A stretch of 64,000 nucleotides of DNA from Candidatus Clavichlamydia salmonicola (GCF_015356765.1 NZ_WTCQ01000003.1:159989-223988); one strand, 5' to 3'. Positions 41,534-50,314 are shown, counted from the first letter of the stretch. Made by a program: numbers and translations. Notes: generated by a model from the letters alone, not told the origin.

Positions 41534-42499
41534 ATGGATTTGCTTCCACATGAAAAACAGATTGTTGAATATGAAAAAACCATTACTCAATTTAAAGAAA
41601 AGAATAAAAAAAATTCTTTGTTGTCAGATGCTGAATTACAAAAATTAGAAAAACGATTAGAAAAGATAAAGAAAAAAATCTTAACATCGCTTTCTCCATG
41701 GGAACGTGTACAGGTATGCCGCCATCCTCGTCGTCCAAAAACAATTGGTTATATAGAAAATATATGTGATGAGTTTGTTGAACTATGTGGAGACCGCCTA
41801 TATAGCAATGATACAGCAGTTATAGGTGGTCTTGCAAAGATTGGCGATATGAAAGTCATGATTATAGGGCAAGAAAAAGGCTGTGATACAGAAAGTAGAA
41901 TTTCTCGTAATTTTGGAATGTTACATCCAGAGGGTTTTAGAAAAGCCCTTCGTTTAGCAAAAATGGCAGAAAAATTTTCTCTTCCTATTGTTTTTTTATT
42001 AGATACACCAGGGGCATTTCCAGGTCTTTCAGCAGAAGAAAGAGGTCAAGGATGGGCTATTGCTTTAAATTTACGGGATCTTTTCACAGTTAAGACCCCT
42101 ATTACTGTTATTATTATAGGAGAAGGGTGCTCTGGAGGAGCTTTAGGAATGGGTATAGGTGATGTTGTTGGTATGCTCGAACATGCTTATTATTCAGTGA
42201 TTTCTCCAGAAGGGTGTGCTTCTATTTTATGGAAGGATACATCTGCTAGTAGTACAGCAGCTTCAGCGCTAAAAATGCAAGCAGAGGATTTATTAAAATT
42301 TGGTATTATAGATGTTATTATCAAAGAACCTTTAGGTGGTGCTCATTATGATCCAGCGCAAATATATGAAAGTGTAAAACAATTCATTTTGGATCAATGG
42401 GCTGCATTTAAAGATATGCCCCCCAAAGAATTATTAGAAAAAAGATATAAAAAATTTCGTTCAATAGGTAAACAGACAAGAAACTCTGAAGAAACATAG
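41534..42499 (+). CDS. accA: Acetyl-CoA carboxylase carboxyltransferase subunit alpha
   Basis: AccA with AccD transfers CO2 from carboxybiotin to acetyl-CoA, the first step of fatty acid synthesis. The 321 residues include the N-terminal helices, [15 protein letters not shown], the [17 protein letters not shown] region, and the crotonase-type core [19 protein letters not shown] and [27 protein letters not shown] is the conserved C-terminal block. AGGTGATA precedes the ATG. bioY and fabI elsewhere in the window serve the same metabolism. Confidence 0.98.
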   Translation: MDLLPHEKQIVEYEKTITQFKEKNKKNSLLSDAELQKLEKRLEKIKKKILTSLSPWERVQVCRHPRRPKTIGYIENICDEFVELCGDRLYSNDTAVIGGLAKIGDMKVMIIGQEKGCDTESRISRNFGMLHPEGFRKALRLAKMAEKFSLPIVFLLDTPGAFPGLSAEERGQGWAIALNLRDLFTVKTPITVIIIGEGCSGGALGMGIGDVVGMLEHAYYSVISPEGCASILWKDTSASSTAASALKMQAEDLLKFGIIDVIIKEPLGGAHYDPAQIYESVKQFILDQWAAFKDMPPKELLEKRYKKFRSIGKQTRNSEET

Positions 42500-42555
42500 T
42501 TGTTTTAAATTACGAAGTAAAAAAAAGAAGCTTTTCAAGAGTTGCATAAGAATTT

Positions 42556-43260
42556 TTATGGCAGAATTAATCCAGCAGCGCAGAAGCCTTGCTTTAGATT
42601 TGCATTATCAGGTTTATTAAAAAATCCTTGTTCTTCTAGCCAGGTAACATAATGTTTTGGAACATCTTTGAGAATTTTACCTTGATGTTTACCAAATGGC
42701 ATATGAGTAATAGATGTTACAGATTCTTGCTTGATTAACTTAAGCACAATATCTAAAGGTAAATCATCAATCATAACATCAAATATAGAATAAAGAACAA
42801 GTACATCATTTAATGCTCGATGAGCTCTATCTGTAGATAAACCATATACTTGGCGTAAGTATTGAAGATTATGTTTAGGTAAATCAGGGCGATAAATACG
42901 TGCCCATTTTAAAGAATCTATATATGGCCAAGCAGGCACTTCTGCACTATGACGAAGGCATTCATTCTTTAGTAAAGGAGCATCAAAGTTATCATTATTA
43001 TGAGCAATAAGAACAACATTTCCAGAACAGAAATTAGCAAATTTTTGATAAGCATCAAAAAATGAAGGGGCATTATTGACCTGCTCATTAGAGATGCCAT
43101 GAATTTTTGATGCTTCTTCTGGAATAGGGATACCTGGATTAACTAATGTTTCAAAGCGAGTATCATTTAAGGGATCGTAAGCAGCAATTTCTATGATTCT
43201 ATCTTTTTCAATATTGATACCAGTTGTTTCAGTATCGTAATAAATAGCTCTTAAGGACAT
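42556..43260 (-). CDS. DnaQ-like 3'-5' exonuclease with C-terminal DUF3820
   Basis: The 234 residues begin with an RNase-T/DnaQ exonuclease domain: Exo I DTETTG at 9-14, Exo II with HNNDNFDAPLL near 88, and Exo III with HRALNDV near 143, so the DEDDh catalytic set is complete. A separate C-terminal module from about residue 187 (MPFGKHQGKILKDVPKHYV) matches DUF3820, a small domain often fused to exonucleases. It could proofread for the polymerase or trim DNA or RNA ends. It is two bases downstream of the chaperone gene, likely in one operon with csrA. CT261 is the recalled counterpart. Confidence 0.92.
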   Translation of the reverse strand: MSLRAIYYDTETTGINIEKDRIIEIAAYDPLNDTRFETLVNPGIPIPEEASKIHGISNEQVNNAPSFFDAYQKFANFCSGNVVLIAHNNDNFDAPLLKNECLRHSAEVPAWPYIDSLKWARIYRPDLPKHNLQYLRQVYGLSTDRAHRALNDVLVLYSIFDVMIDDLPLDIVLKLIKQESVTSITHMPFGKHQGKILKDVPKHYVTWLEEQGFFNKPDNANLKQGFCAAGLILP

Positions 43261-43262
43261 AA

Positions 43263-43778
43263 TTATGTAGTAAGGGGAGGGGATTTATTTTCATCATTCA
43301 TGTGTTTCATTTTTTCATTTTGCAAAGATTGTACTGTTAATGAGCCTGAAGAGACTAAGCCTATAGCATGAGTAAAACTTTCACAAACAAGTTGAATGGT
43401 AGATATGTAAACTTTCAAAAGTGTTGCAGCTATTTGTGATTCTAAACAAGGAATAACAGATCGGTAAAAGATAAGACCTTGTTCTTCATCCATTCCAAAT
43501 CCAGGTAAATCTAAATCTTTGTTTAGTAGATGTAATAATCTTGCAATCTCTTCTTTGAGATGAGGTTTTAAACTAAAAGGAAGATAGCTGATTAATTGAA
43601 GCAAAGTATTATCATTTCTTATGACAAAAAATAAAGGAGACTGAGTATCTGGAGTGCCCTTATCATCAGTTTCAATTAAAATATACACAAGACCACTATC
43701 CTTTTCTATAAGAGGATTGAGTTCCTGTTCTTTAAGTACATTAAAAATACTATCATTGTCAAGATGGATAAAATTCAT
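43263..43778 (-). CDS. Putative type III secretion chaperone (Mcsc/CT260-like)
   Basis: The 171-residue protein is acidic, cytoplasmic, and has a YbjN-like alpha/beta pattern: an N-terminal strand pair, central PLFFVIRNDNTLLQLISYLP, and LNKDLDLPGFGMDEEQGLIFYRSV followed by long helices. The same position next to dnaQ is held in C. trachomatis by CT260, known as the multiple cargo secretion chaperone Mcsc (recalled). The identification rests on context and fold pattern. The ribosome binding site AGGAG overlaps the csrA stop codon, so translation is coupled to csrA. Confidence 0.7.
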   Translation of the reverse strand: MNFIHLDNDSIFNVLKEQELNPLIEKDSGLVYILIETDDKGTPDTQSPLFFVIRNDNTLLQLISYLPFSLKPHLKEEIARLLHLLNKDLDLPGFGMDEEQGLIFYRSVIPCLESQIAATLLKVYISTIQLVCESFTHAIGLVSSGSLTVQSLQNEKMKHMNDENKSPPLTT

Positions 43779-43787
43779 AGTAAACTC

Positions 43788-43979
43788 CTAGGTAAATGAT
43801 GATTCAGAAAAAGCATTTACTTCTGTGCTTGCGTCTACTAATTCATCACGAATAATTTGAGTTTCTTTAGGGGCTTCTATTCCAACAGAGACTTGATTTC
43901 CTTGTATTTTTAGTACAGTGATTACAATATCTTTACCAATTTTAATCTTTTGCTCTTTTTTTCTTGTAAGTACTAACAT
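43788..43979 (-). CDS. csrA: Carbon storage regulator CsrA
   Basis: CsrA is a small dimeric RNA-binding protein that controls translation by binding GGA motifs near ribosome binding sites. The 63 residues start MLVLTRKKEQ and include GIEAPKETQIIRDE. The key RNA contacts Leu4, Arg6 and Arg44 are all present; the common His at 43 is Ile. The C-terminal tail is short. It is translationally coupled to a likely type III secretion chaperone, and its own leader has CAGGAG, a GGA core over the ribosome binding site that would permit autoregulation (inference). Confidence 0.95.
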   Translation of the reverse strand: MLVLTRKKEQKIKIGKDIVITVLKIQGNQVSVGIEAPKETQIIRDELVDASTEVNAFSESSFT

Positions 43980-44057
43980 TTGGCTCCTGTCAGAGTTATT
44001 AAAGGATCTAAAATCTTTGTTAATTCAAAGGATTATAAGAGTCTTTATTAGAAAAAG

Positions 44058-44070
44058 TTAGCTAAGCTAA
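44058..44070 (-). promoter_or_regulatory. Short inverted repeat in the csrA upstream region
   Basis: TTAGC-TAA-GCTAA is a 5-bp inverted repeat about 80 bases before csrA. Downstream of it on the minus strand is TATAAT (complement of 44033-44038), a good -10 hexamer, though without a clear -35. The 294-base gap between the FliO-like gene and csrA otherwise holds only AT-rich sequence and a weak hairpin. Confidence 0.3.
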
Positions 44071-44273
44071 AAGAAGGTATAAGACCTTTTAATAAGTTTT
44101 TTAAGGATGATTATGGATAAAATTTTTCCTTCAAAAATAGCTATATTTTTCTTTTTTTTTTAAATCCAAGAATAGCCCACTCCTTATAAACTCTCAATTG
44201 AAAAAGAAAAGGAAGCATAGAGAAGATATAAGAGAGTGCAAAAATAAACCTGAAAAAGATGTCGAGCTTGTTT

Positions 44274-44804
44274 TTATTGGGTATTTGGAGAGGAATCTTT
44301 ATTAGAAGTAGAAAATTTTTTAATAGCTTTTTTAAGAATATTACAAGCTGCTGAAGGAAGAATTGATAGAGAATTTTGGGCAGTGGATTGACCTTCTATA
44401 TCATTAAGATCAACAAACTCAGTTAAAAGACTAATCTGTCCACCAGAGTCTGAGATAAGTAACCCTCGATTACAAACACTAATAAGATAAATAGAGGACT
44501 TAGCTGAAAGAGGGCGACGGTCTAAGATTTTAATAAATGATCCCCGATTACTTTGTTGGGTCCGTGAGGCAAGATAGCGTTTAATAATACGTAAGCCAAA
44601 AATCAAAATAACCACAAGCACAGCTAGTGAAAGGATCATTTTGATAAATTCACCTCGAAAAGACATGATAATAGGATCATGTTCAGAATTAGCTTCTTTA
44701 TCTATAGAAAGTGTTATTTCCTGAGATTTAAGAGAAGGTTGCTCTTCTGCTGAAAGTAAAGGACTAATGAAAATACAAGCAATAATAAAGCAACGTTTAA
44801 ACAT
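44274..44804 (-). CDS. FliO-like membrane protein
   Basis: From ATG 44804 the 176-residue protein has a signal-like hydrophobic N-terminus (MFKRCFIIACIFISPLLSAEE), an acidic linker, a transmembrane segment near residues 55-72 followed by IKRYLASR, and a small C-terminal domain. That domain (IKILDRRPLSAKSSIYLISV, then RGLLISDSGGQISLLTEF) matches the FliO pattern, in which a membrane helix precedes a beta-rich domain. FliO helps assemble the FliP-FliR core of the flagellar export gate. Chlamydiae have no flagella but keep flagellar-type secretion genes, so an export-gate role is possible. Confidence 0.6.
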   Translation of the reverse strand: MFKRCFIIACIFISPLLSAEEQPSLKSQEITLSIDKEANSEHDPIIMSFRGEFIKMILSLAVLVVILIFGLRIIKRYLASRTQQSNRGSFIKILDRRPLSAKSSIYLISVCNRGLLISDSGGQISLLTEFVDLNDIEGQSTAQNSLSILPSAACNILKKAIKKFSTSNKDSSPNTQ

Positions 44805-44991
44805 AAAAAATAACAAAAAATCATGGATAAATTGATTTGTAAGTATGCATAAAAAAACGTTTTAAGAAATCATTTTTTAGCTTTATTTTTTGTTTTCAGT
44901 AAGGGTTTATTTTTATAAAAAGGTATCCAGGTTACAAGAAAAATTCGCCACCATATACTATAGTAATATTGAGATTTTTATGGGATTAGTG

Positions 44992-45879
44992 ATGAGCAAA
45001 GGTTTAATTGTACTGGATTTAGATGGGACTGTTACCAACAAACCCTATGGAGTGCCTGCAGAAGTGAGTGATCAACTTGAAGCATATGTAAATGATGGGT
45101 GGTTAGTAACAATTGCTACAGGACGATGTTTTGGTTTTGCTCGATTTTTAGCAAAAGGATTTCCTAATCCATTATTTGTGGGATTACAAAATGGTGCAGC
45201 TGTTATTAGGTTTCCTGATCAGGAAATATTAATTAGAAATTATATAACATCTGCAGATGTTAAATTAATTGCTCATTTAGCTAATAAGCACAAAGTAGGT
45301 TTTGCTATAGAGGCTGGTGTTGAAAGAAATGATGCCTATTATTATGTGCATGCATCGCCAGTTGATGAAGTAGAAGCAGCTATGTTTTATGATAGAAGCA
45401 TTCATTATTTTAAGTCAGAATCTAAAGAATTTTTAGTCCACTATTTAATAAATTTTGATGATTATCCATTTTTAGATTGTGCTATGATAACTTTTTCTTT
45501 GCCTTTGGAAAAAGCAAAGCCATTGTATGATGAAATAGAAAAAATGAATAAGTTTAATGTTTCTTTGATAGTTGATGCGTGGAGAAAAGGCCACTATTTA
45601 TTACATATAAACAATAAAAAAGCAGGTAAAGGCAGTGTTATTGATTTATTAAAAGGACATGAATTTGTTGCAAAGCATAATCATTTTGTAATAGTAGGTG
45701 GAGATGATACAAATGATATTCCAATGTTAAAAAAAGGTGATTTTAAGATAGTCATGAATACAGCGCCTTTGCATATGCTGGAATTAGCAGATTTTATTGC
45801 GCCAGCAGCAGCAGAAATGGGGATTATATTAGGTCTGCAAAAAGGTGCAGATGCATATAGAAAGATTTTTAAAAATTAA
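44992..45879 (+). CDS. HAD superfamily (Cof-type) phosphatase
   Basis: From ATG 44992 the protein has 295 residues. The catalytic motif DLDGT is at 9-13, motif II TGR follows near residue 43, and the Mg-binding motif GGDDTND is at 236-242; the Cof-type C2 cap lies between. Substrate is probably a small sugar phosphate or nucleotide, not identifiable from sequence. The frame continues 34 codons upstream without a ribosome binding site, so I use the internal start. In C. trachomatis I recall an HAD gene (CT103) next to fabI as here. A broken copy of its C-terminal part lies at 50013-50150. Confidence 0.88.
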   Translation: MSKGLIVLDLDGTVTNKPYGVPAEVSDQLEAYVNDGWLVTIATGRCFGFARFLAKGFPNPLFVGLQNGAAVIRFPDQEILIRNYITSADVKLIAHLANKHKVGFAIEAGVERNDAYYYVHASPVDEVEAAMFYDRSIHYFKSESKEFLVHYLINFDDYPFLDCAMITFSLPLEKAKPLYDEIEKMNKFNVSLIVDAWRKGHYLLHINNKKAGKGSVIDLLKGHEFVAKHNHFVIVGGDDTNDIPMLKKGDFKIVMNTAPLHMLELADFIAPAAAEMGIILGLQKGADAYRKIFKN

Positions 45880-45944
45880 AGACTTAAAAAAAATCTAATT
45901 GCTATTTTTTTATTATCATGTTGAAAAGGTAGGCTAAACAAAAT

Positions 45945-45986
45945 AAAGATCATATAATCCTAATTGCTCTGGAGTATATGATCTTT
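45945..45986. terminator. Terminator between HAD phosphatase and fabI
   Basis: AAAGATCATATA at 45945-45956 pairs perfectly with TATATGATCTTT at 45975-45986 around an 18-base loop. On the minus strand a T-rich stretch follows (ATTTTGTTT), so it serves fabI best; it lies between two convergent genes. Confidence 0.7.
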
Positions 45987-46000
45987 CCTGATAAGAAAGA

Positions 46001-46897
46001 TTAAGTGCCTAGAAGTTCAGGTCCAATGCCCATAATATGAACACCATGATCTGCAAATAGAACACTACCATTAATAGATTTTCCAAGATCACTAGCTAGA
46101 AAAGCAGCTAAATGACCAACTTCTTCAGCGGCCATCCGAGATAAAGGAATAGGCGTCATTCTAGCACAGTATTCTACCATGTTTTCTAAAAATCCAATGG
46201 CGCGTCCAGCACGGCTTCGTAAAGGTCCAGCTGAAATGGTATTGATTCGAATGCCCCAACGTCTTCCTAAATCCCATGATAAGGATCGAGTATCACTTTC
46301 AAGAGCGGCTTTGGCTGAGCTCATTCCACCACCATATCCAGGAATAGATTTTTGCGAAGCTTCATAGGTTAATGAAACAATGCTTCCTCCAGAATTCATA
46401 ATAGGACCAAAGTGAGATGCAAGGCTAATGAGAGAATAGGAAGAAGAGCTTAGCGCTGTAAGATAACCTTGTCTGCTTGTGTCTAATAAGGATTTATTTA
46501 CTTCAGGAGCGCTAGCTAAAGAATGAGCAATGATATCAATTTTTCCAAATTCTTCAGCAATACTAGCCGCTACTTCAGAAACAGTGTATCCTGAAGTATC
46601 CTTATACCGCTTGTTCATCTGAATATCTGCAGGTATATCACTTGGATTATCAAACATAGCATCAAAAGGATAAATTTTAGCAAATGATAATTCAGTACCA
46701 TCAGAAAGCATAGAAGATTCTTTAAATTTTCCTGAATCCAAGGCTTGAGTAAAGATTTTTATCATTGGAACCCAGGTTCCTATTAAGATGGTAGCACCTG
46801 CTTCAGCTAAAGCTTTGGCTATAGCCCATCCATATCCTTGGTCATCACCAACTCCTGCCACAAAGGCCAATTTGCCTTTCAAGTCTATTTTTAACAT
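46001..46897 (-). CDS. fabI: Enoyl-[acyl-carrier-protein] reductase FabI
   Basis: FabI does the last reduction of each fatty acid elongation cycle with NADH. From ATG 46897, with AGGA upstream, the 298 residues start MLKIDLKGKLAF, aligned with the C. trachomatis protein start. An in-frame ATG at 46921 is less likely. AGVGDDQGYGWAIAKAL is the nucleotide-binding loop. In the active site region SLTYEASQKSIPGYGGGMSSAKAALE (quoted by parts: Tyr in PGYGGG, Lys in SAKAALE). The catalytic Tyr/Lys set is in place. accA and bioY belong to the same metabolism. Confidence 0.97.
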   Translation of the reverse strand: MLKIDLKGKLAFVAGVGDDQGYGWAIAKALAEAGATILIGTWVPMIKIFTQALDSGKFKESSMLSDGTELSFAKIYPFDAMFDNPSDIPADIQMNKRYKDTSGYTVSEVAASIAEEFGKIDIIAHSLASAPEVNKSLLDTSRQGYLTALSSSSYSLISLASHFGPIMNSGGSIVSLTYEASQKSIPGYGGGMSSAKAALESDTRSLSWDLGRRWGIRINTISAGPLRSRAGRAIGFLENMVEYCARMTPIPLSRMAAEEVGHLAAFLASDLGKSINGSVLFADHGVHIMGIGPELLGT

Positions 46898-46988
46898 AAT
46901 GAGACATCCTTCATAAATCAAGAAGGATACTTGGATTTAAAAAAAAGAAGCAAGAGGTTTTAGATAACGATTTTAAAAGAAAAAAAAG

Positions 46989-47855
46989 CTAATTTTTTAA
47001 AGAAGATATTTCTTGATGATCTAAAAATAAATGATGAACAGGTAAAGGAAAATCTTTTGGTAAATTGGCTTCTGCTAAAACATGTATTGATAATGGAGCA
47101 TAATAAAAGGAAAGAGATCGAGCATGTAATAAAGGTCTAAAAATATTTTCAGGTTGTTTTTTTGGACCATAATCAGGATCTCCTAAAATAGGAAAGCCTA
47201 ATGTTTGTAAATGTAGACGAATTTGATGTGTACGGCCTGTCATGGGGCGGCAAATGAAGAGTGTAAGTTTCTCTGTAACTGGATTGGCATACCAAACTGT
47301 TTCAGTTGGGGCGCCACGATCTTTGTGAGTAACATTAGCACGAATCAAATTACCAGGACGTCTTTTTTGTGTAGAAGTATTAGTAATAATTTTACCCTTA
47401 GCCTTGTCAGGCCGGCCTAAAGAAATAGCAAAATATTTTTTTATTATGGCGTTATTGCGAAAAATATTTTCTAAGTGATTAAGGGCAAGATCTGTTTTAG
47501 CTCCAATAAAGCAGCCAGTAGTGCTTTTGTCTAAGCGATGAATAGGTTGTACTTTAAGCAAAATAGCTAAATCTTCAGACGTAATATAGGCAGGTTTATC
47601 ATAAATAATGAAATGATCATTATCTAACAGTATTCTTGATTTTTCTTTTTCAAAAAAAGGTTGAGCAGCTAAATAAAAAACTATGGTATCGCCTGGTATA
47701 AGGCGATGAGATTCAAAGCGTTCTACTTTGCCATTAATTCGACAGCGATGGTTATTTATAGACCAAGCGATATCTGTATAACGAACATCTGGAAAATTAC
47801 GTTTTAAAAAAGAGGAAAGACGTTCTTCTTCAAGAATTTTTTGCTGGAATTTCAT
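46989..47855 (-). CDS. RluA family pseudouridine synthase
   Basis: The enzyme converts uridine to pseudouridine in rRNA or tRNA. The 288 residues have an N-terminal S4-like RNA-binding part (residues 1-60), and the RluA motif HRLDKSTTG with catalytic Asp109. KYFAISLGRP and the C-terminal GRTHQIRLHLQTLGFPILGD are further family signatures. The exact target (RluC, RluD or other) cannot be told. The gene lies between fabI and mutY, as CT106 does in C. trachomatis by recall, but the effector-type gene CT105 that I recall between them is absent here. Confidence 0.94.
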   Translation of the reverse strand: MKFQQKILEEERLSSFLKRNFPDVRYTDIAWSINNHRCRINGKVERFESHRLIPGDTIVFYLAAQPFFEKEKSRILLDNDHFIIYDKPAYITSEDLAILLKVQPIHRLDKSTTGCFIGAKTDLALNHLENIFRNNAIIKKYFAISLGRPDKAKGKIITNTSTQKRRPGNLIRANVTHKDRGAPTETVWYANPVTEKLTLFICRPMTGRTHQIRLHLQTLGFPILGDPDYGPKKQPENIFRPLLHARSLSFYYAPLSIHVLAEANLPKDFPLPVHHLFLDHQEISSLKN

Positions 47856-47983
47856 GTTGAATTAATTTTGAAGATAAAACATTAAAAATTATTTATGCAG
47901 AGTAAAATAACATTTTTTAGATTTTTTTGTAATTCTCTTTTTTTCATTTAAGTATATTTAAGAGCTTTTAGAGGGAAAAAATA

Positions 47984-49111
47984 ATGAAATTAGAAAATGA
48001 TGAAGAGATTGTTTCATTTAAGGATTTTCCAGTAGAAAAATTGAAAAAATGGTTTGTTGAAAATAAGCGAGACTTACCTTGGAGGAAATCAAAAAATCCT
48101 TATGTAGTATTGATTTCTGAATTTATGCTTCAGCAAACAACTGTATCTGTAGTTATTCCATATTTTTTGAATTGGATGAAAAAATTTCCATCTTTTTATG
48201 ATTTGCAAAAAGCTTCTATAGAAGAAGTATTAAAGGCTTGGGAAGGATTGGGTTATTATTCTCGAGCTCGGTCATTACATGTAATAGCTCGTAGAGTATG
48301 GACTGAATTTAATGGGTTATTGCCAGAAGATCCTCAAATTTTAATCACGTTTAAAGGAATAGGACCTTACACAGCTAAAGCAGTAGCTTTATTTGCCTTT
48401 GAGCATAAGGTAGCGCCAATAGATGGCAATGTATTGAGAGTTATGAGTCGTTTTTGGGGAATTATGGAATCCATAGATTCTACAGTAGTTAAGCGTAATA
48501 TAGAGCAATTAACAACAGCTATTCTTCCAGATAAAGGTTTTCAAGATGCAGGAGAGGGTCTTATAGAGCTGGGGGCGATGATTTGCAAAAAAAAACCTTT
48601 GTGTGATAATTGTCCACTACGATTGCAATGTTCTGCTTACAGAACATCTGCTCAGTATCTTCTACCAATACGTAAGGCGAGGCGAAAGCAGATTATTTTA
48701 TATCGCTTGGTTATGGTTATAAGAATAGGGAATAAATTTTTTCTAATTAAAAGAAAAAAAGGAGAACTTATGGAGGGGCTGTATGAATTTCCTTATATGA
48801 ACTTAAATCAAGAAGAATTTTTTAATACATATTCTTATGAAAAAGAAGTTTGTGAATTTTTAAAAAAAGAAGTTCGTTATGAGAAACATTTACCTCTTCA
48901 TCAACATGTTTTTACGTTTTATAAAGCATTTCTACAGCCAATTATTTTTGAGCTACAAGAAGAAATAAATGATGAGAATTTAGAACCTATAATTTTTCAA
49001 GATCTAGCATCAAAAGTATTTTCAGCAGGTCATAGAAAGATAGTGAATGATCTTACTAGAGATTCAAAAAATATTATAAATATATCCTCTACTTTGGAGA
49101 TGAAAAATTAA
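47984..49111 (+). CDS. mutY: Adenine DNA glycosylase MutY
   Basis: MutY removes adenine paired with 8-oxoguanine. The 375 residues carry the helix-hairpin-helix block FKGIGPYTAKAVALFAF, catalytic Glu in EFMLQQTTV near residue 46, and Asp in VAPIDGN near residue 147. The four-cysteine Fe-S site is CKKKPLCDNCPLRLQC near 200-216. A NUDIX-like C-terminal domain for 8-oxoG recognition follows. mazG starts two bases after its stop, so both genome-hygiene genes are one unit. Confidence 0.97.
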   Translation: MKLENDEEIVSFKDFPVEKLKKWFVENKRDLPWRKSKNPYVVLISEFMLQQTTVSVVIPYFLNWMKKFPSFYDLQKASIEEVLKAWEGLGYYSRARSLHVIARRVWTEFNGLLPEDPQILITFKGIGPYTAKAVALFAFEHKVAPIDGNVLRVMSRFWGIMESIDSTVVKRNIEQLTTAILPDKGFQDAGEGLIELGAMICKKKPLCDNCPLRLQCSAYRTSAQYLLPIRKARRKQIILYRLVMVIRIGNKFFLIKRKKGELMEGLYEFPYMNLNQEEFFNTYSYEKEVCEFLKKEVRYEKHLPLHQHVFTFYKAFLQPIIFELQEEINDENLEPIIFQDLASKVFSAGHRKIVNDLTRDSKNIINISSTLEMKN

Positions 49112-49113
49112 AT

Positions 49114-49746
49114 ATGTACATAGATAAAATTAAAGAATTATGTGAAACGACAGAAAAAGTATTAGAAAAATCTTTTTGGATTACTCAACAAACATCTTTT
49201 TCAATGATTAGCATAGTGATAGAAGAAGCGTATGAATTGATAGATGCTATTAAAGAGGCAAAAATAGAAGAGTTAATTGAAGAGTTGGGGGATTTATTAG
49301 GTTTGGTTTTAATGCTATGCTTAGTAGTTCAAAGAGATAAAAAAATTGATCTGTATCACGTTATAGATGAGCACATAAAAAAATGTAAAAATAGACAACC
49401 ATATATTTTTGAGCCTGAAAAAACCCCAGCTTTTTCAGCCAAAGAAGCTGAAAACCAGTGGCACGCACTAAAAAAACAAGAAATAGGAAAAAGGGATCGA
49501 AAAACTTCTGTAGATGGCTTACCTAGTTCTTCTCCAGCACTTACATTGGCATATCAAGCTTGCGCGCGAATGTCTCAAGAAGGTTATGAATTAAAAGAAA
49601 AATATTCATTTAATGACTTAAATGAAAAAAAGATTGGAGATTTGCTTTGGTCTATTTCAGTGTGTGCACAACGTAAAAATCTTCAACCAGAATATATTTT
49701 AAGAAAAAGTATCCAAGAAGAAATTAAAAAAAATATTCTTTGTTAA
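49114..49746 (+). CDS. mazG: MazG family nucleoside triphosphate pyrophosphohydrolase
   Basis: MazG hydrolyses non-canonical or excess NTPs to monophosphates. The 210 residues hold the metal-binding motif EEAYELIDA (Glu near 37-41) and EELGDLLGLVLM, then a second, weaker helical half. It is two bases behind mutY; both protect against oxidised or unusual nucleotides. In full-length MazG two domains are present; the protein here is short and the second domain lacks a clear EExxE, so only one active site is likely. Confidence 0.9.
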   Translation: MYIDKIKELCETTEKVLEKSFWITQQTSFSMISIVIEEAYELIDAIKEAKIEELIEELGDLLGLVLMLCLVVQRDKKIDLYHVIDEHIKKCKNRQPYIFEPEKTPAFSAKEAENQWHALKKQEIGKRDRKTSVDGLPSSSPALTLAYQACARMSQEGYELKEKYSFNDLNEKKIGDLLWSISVCAQRKNLQPEYILRKSIQEEIKKNILC

Positions 49747-49798
49747 AAGAAAGAAGAAAGGATTGATCTTAATGTTGGTTATTAAGAAAATAAATTAG

Positions 49799-49905
49799 CC
49801 GGGGATCTTTTTGTGATAAGATACCTTTGAACTGAGTCAGGATTGGAAGATAGCAGCTCTAAAAAGTGTGTGTTATGCCGAAAAGAAATCTCCGGTCTTT
49901 TTTTT
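49799..49905 (+). ncRNA. ffs: Signal recognition particle RNA (4.5S type)
   Basis: This RNA partners with Ffh to target nascent membrane proteins. The gap after mazG contains the universal SRP domain IV: GAG-TCAGG-ATT-GGAA-GAT-AGCAG-CTC at about 49834-49859, which matches the E. coli pattern TCAGG, GGAA tetraloop, AGCAG at the same spacing. The flanks close as a long stem: CCGGGGATCTTTT at 49799 pairs with AAAAGAAATCTCCGG ending at 49895. A run of eight T in TCTTTTTTTTG then serves as the terminator. The 97-base mature RNA has the size of bacterial 4.5S RNA. Confidence 0.92.
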
Positions 49906-50012
49906 GTATAGGTTTTTATTATTGGATAAAAAAATAAACACCTAGTCCTTTCATATAAATTTTATTTTATTAAATCGCATAAAAAAATCTTAATTATTAC
50001 TTGATGATATAC

Positions 50013-50150
50013 TGATGTTGGAAGATGTGAGGAGGTATTGATTTATTAATAAATCATGATCTGACTGCTTTTCAGGGAAACTACATAATCATAGGTAAAG
50101 ATGATGAACATACTATGTTAAAAAAAAAATTGATTTTAAGATGGTCATGA
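50013..50150 (+). pseudogene. Decayed fragment of a Cof-type HAD phosphatase gene
   Basis: Translation from 50034 gives GIDLLINHDLTAF, NYIIIGKDDEHTMLKKK and so on, which aligns with VIDLLKGHEFVAKH and HFVIVGGDDTNDIPMLKKGD in the intact HAD gene at 44992-45879. The DNA matches too: TATTGATTTATTAA and GATTTTAAGATGGTCATGAA recur nearly unchanged. A two-codon deletion removes part of the metal-binding motif, a frameshift occurs in an A-run, and the frame ends at a TGA. Only the C-terminal part is recognisable. It is a duplicate remnant, not a gene. Confidence 0.85.
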
Positions 50151-50275
50151 AGATCGCTTATTATAAGAGGAGTCATTTTTTTTAAATTTGAGTAATTAAA
50201 AATGAGTTCTTTTGGAAATTTTTTTCTTTAAAAAAGAGGTTTAAACGTTACTCACGACCAAAAAATCTTATTCTT

Positions 50276-50314
50276 AATAAGCATATATTGGGAAAAAAAA
50301 TTAACATGCTTATT
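50276..50314. repeat. Inverted repeat in the ffs/lipoprotein gap
   Basis: AATAAGCAT at 50276-50284 and ATGCTTATT at 50306-50314 form a perfect 9-bp inverted repeat with a 21-base loop. It lies in the otherwise empty part of the 728-base non-coding gap 49747-50474, which also holds the SRP RNA and the HAD fragment. The rest, about 50315-50470, shows nothing I can name. Confidence 0.45.
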
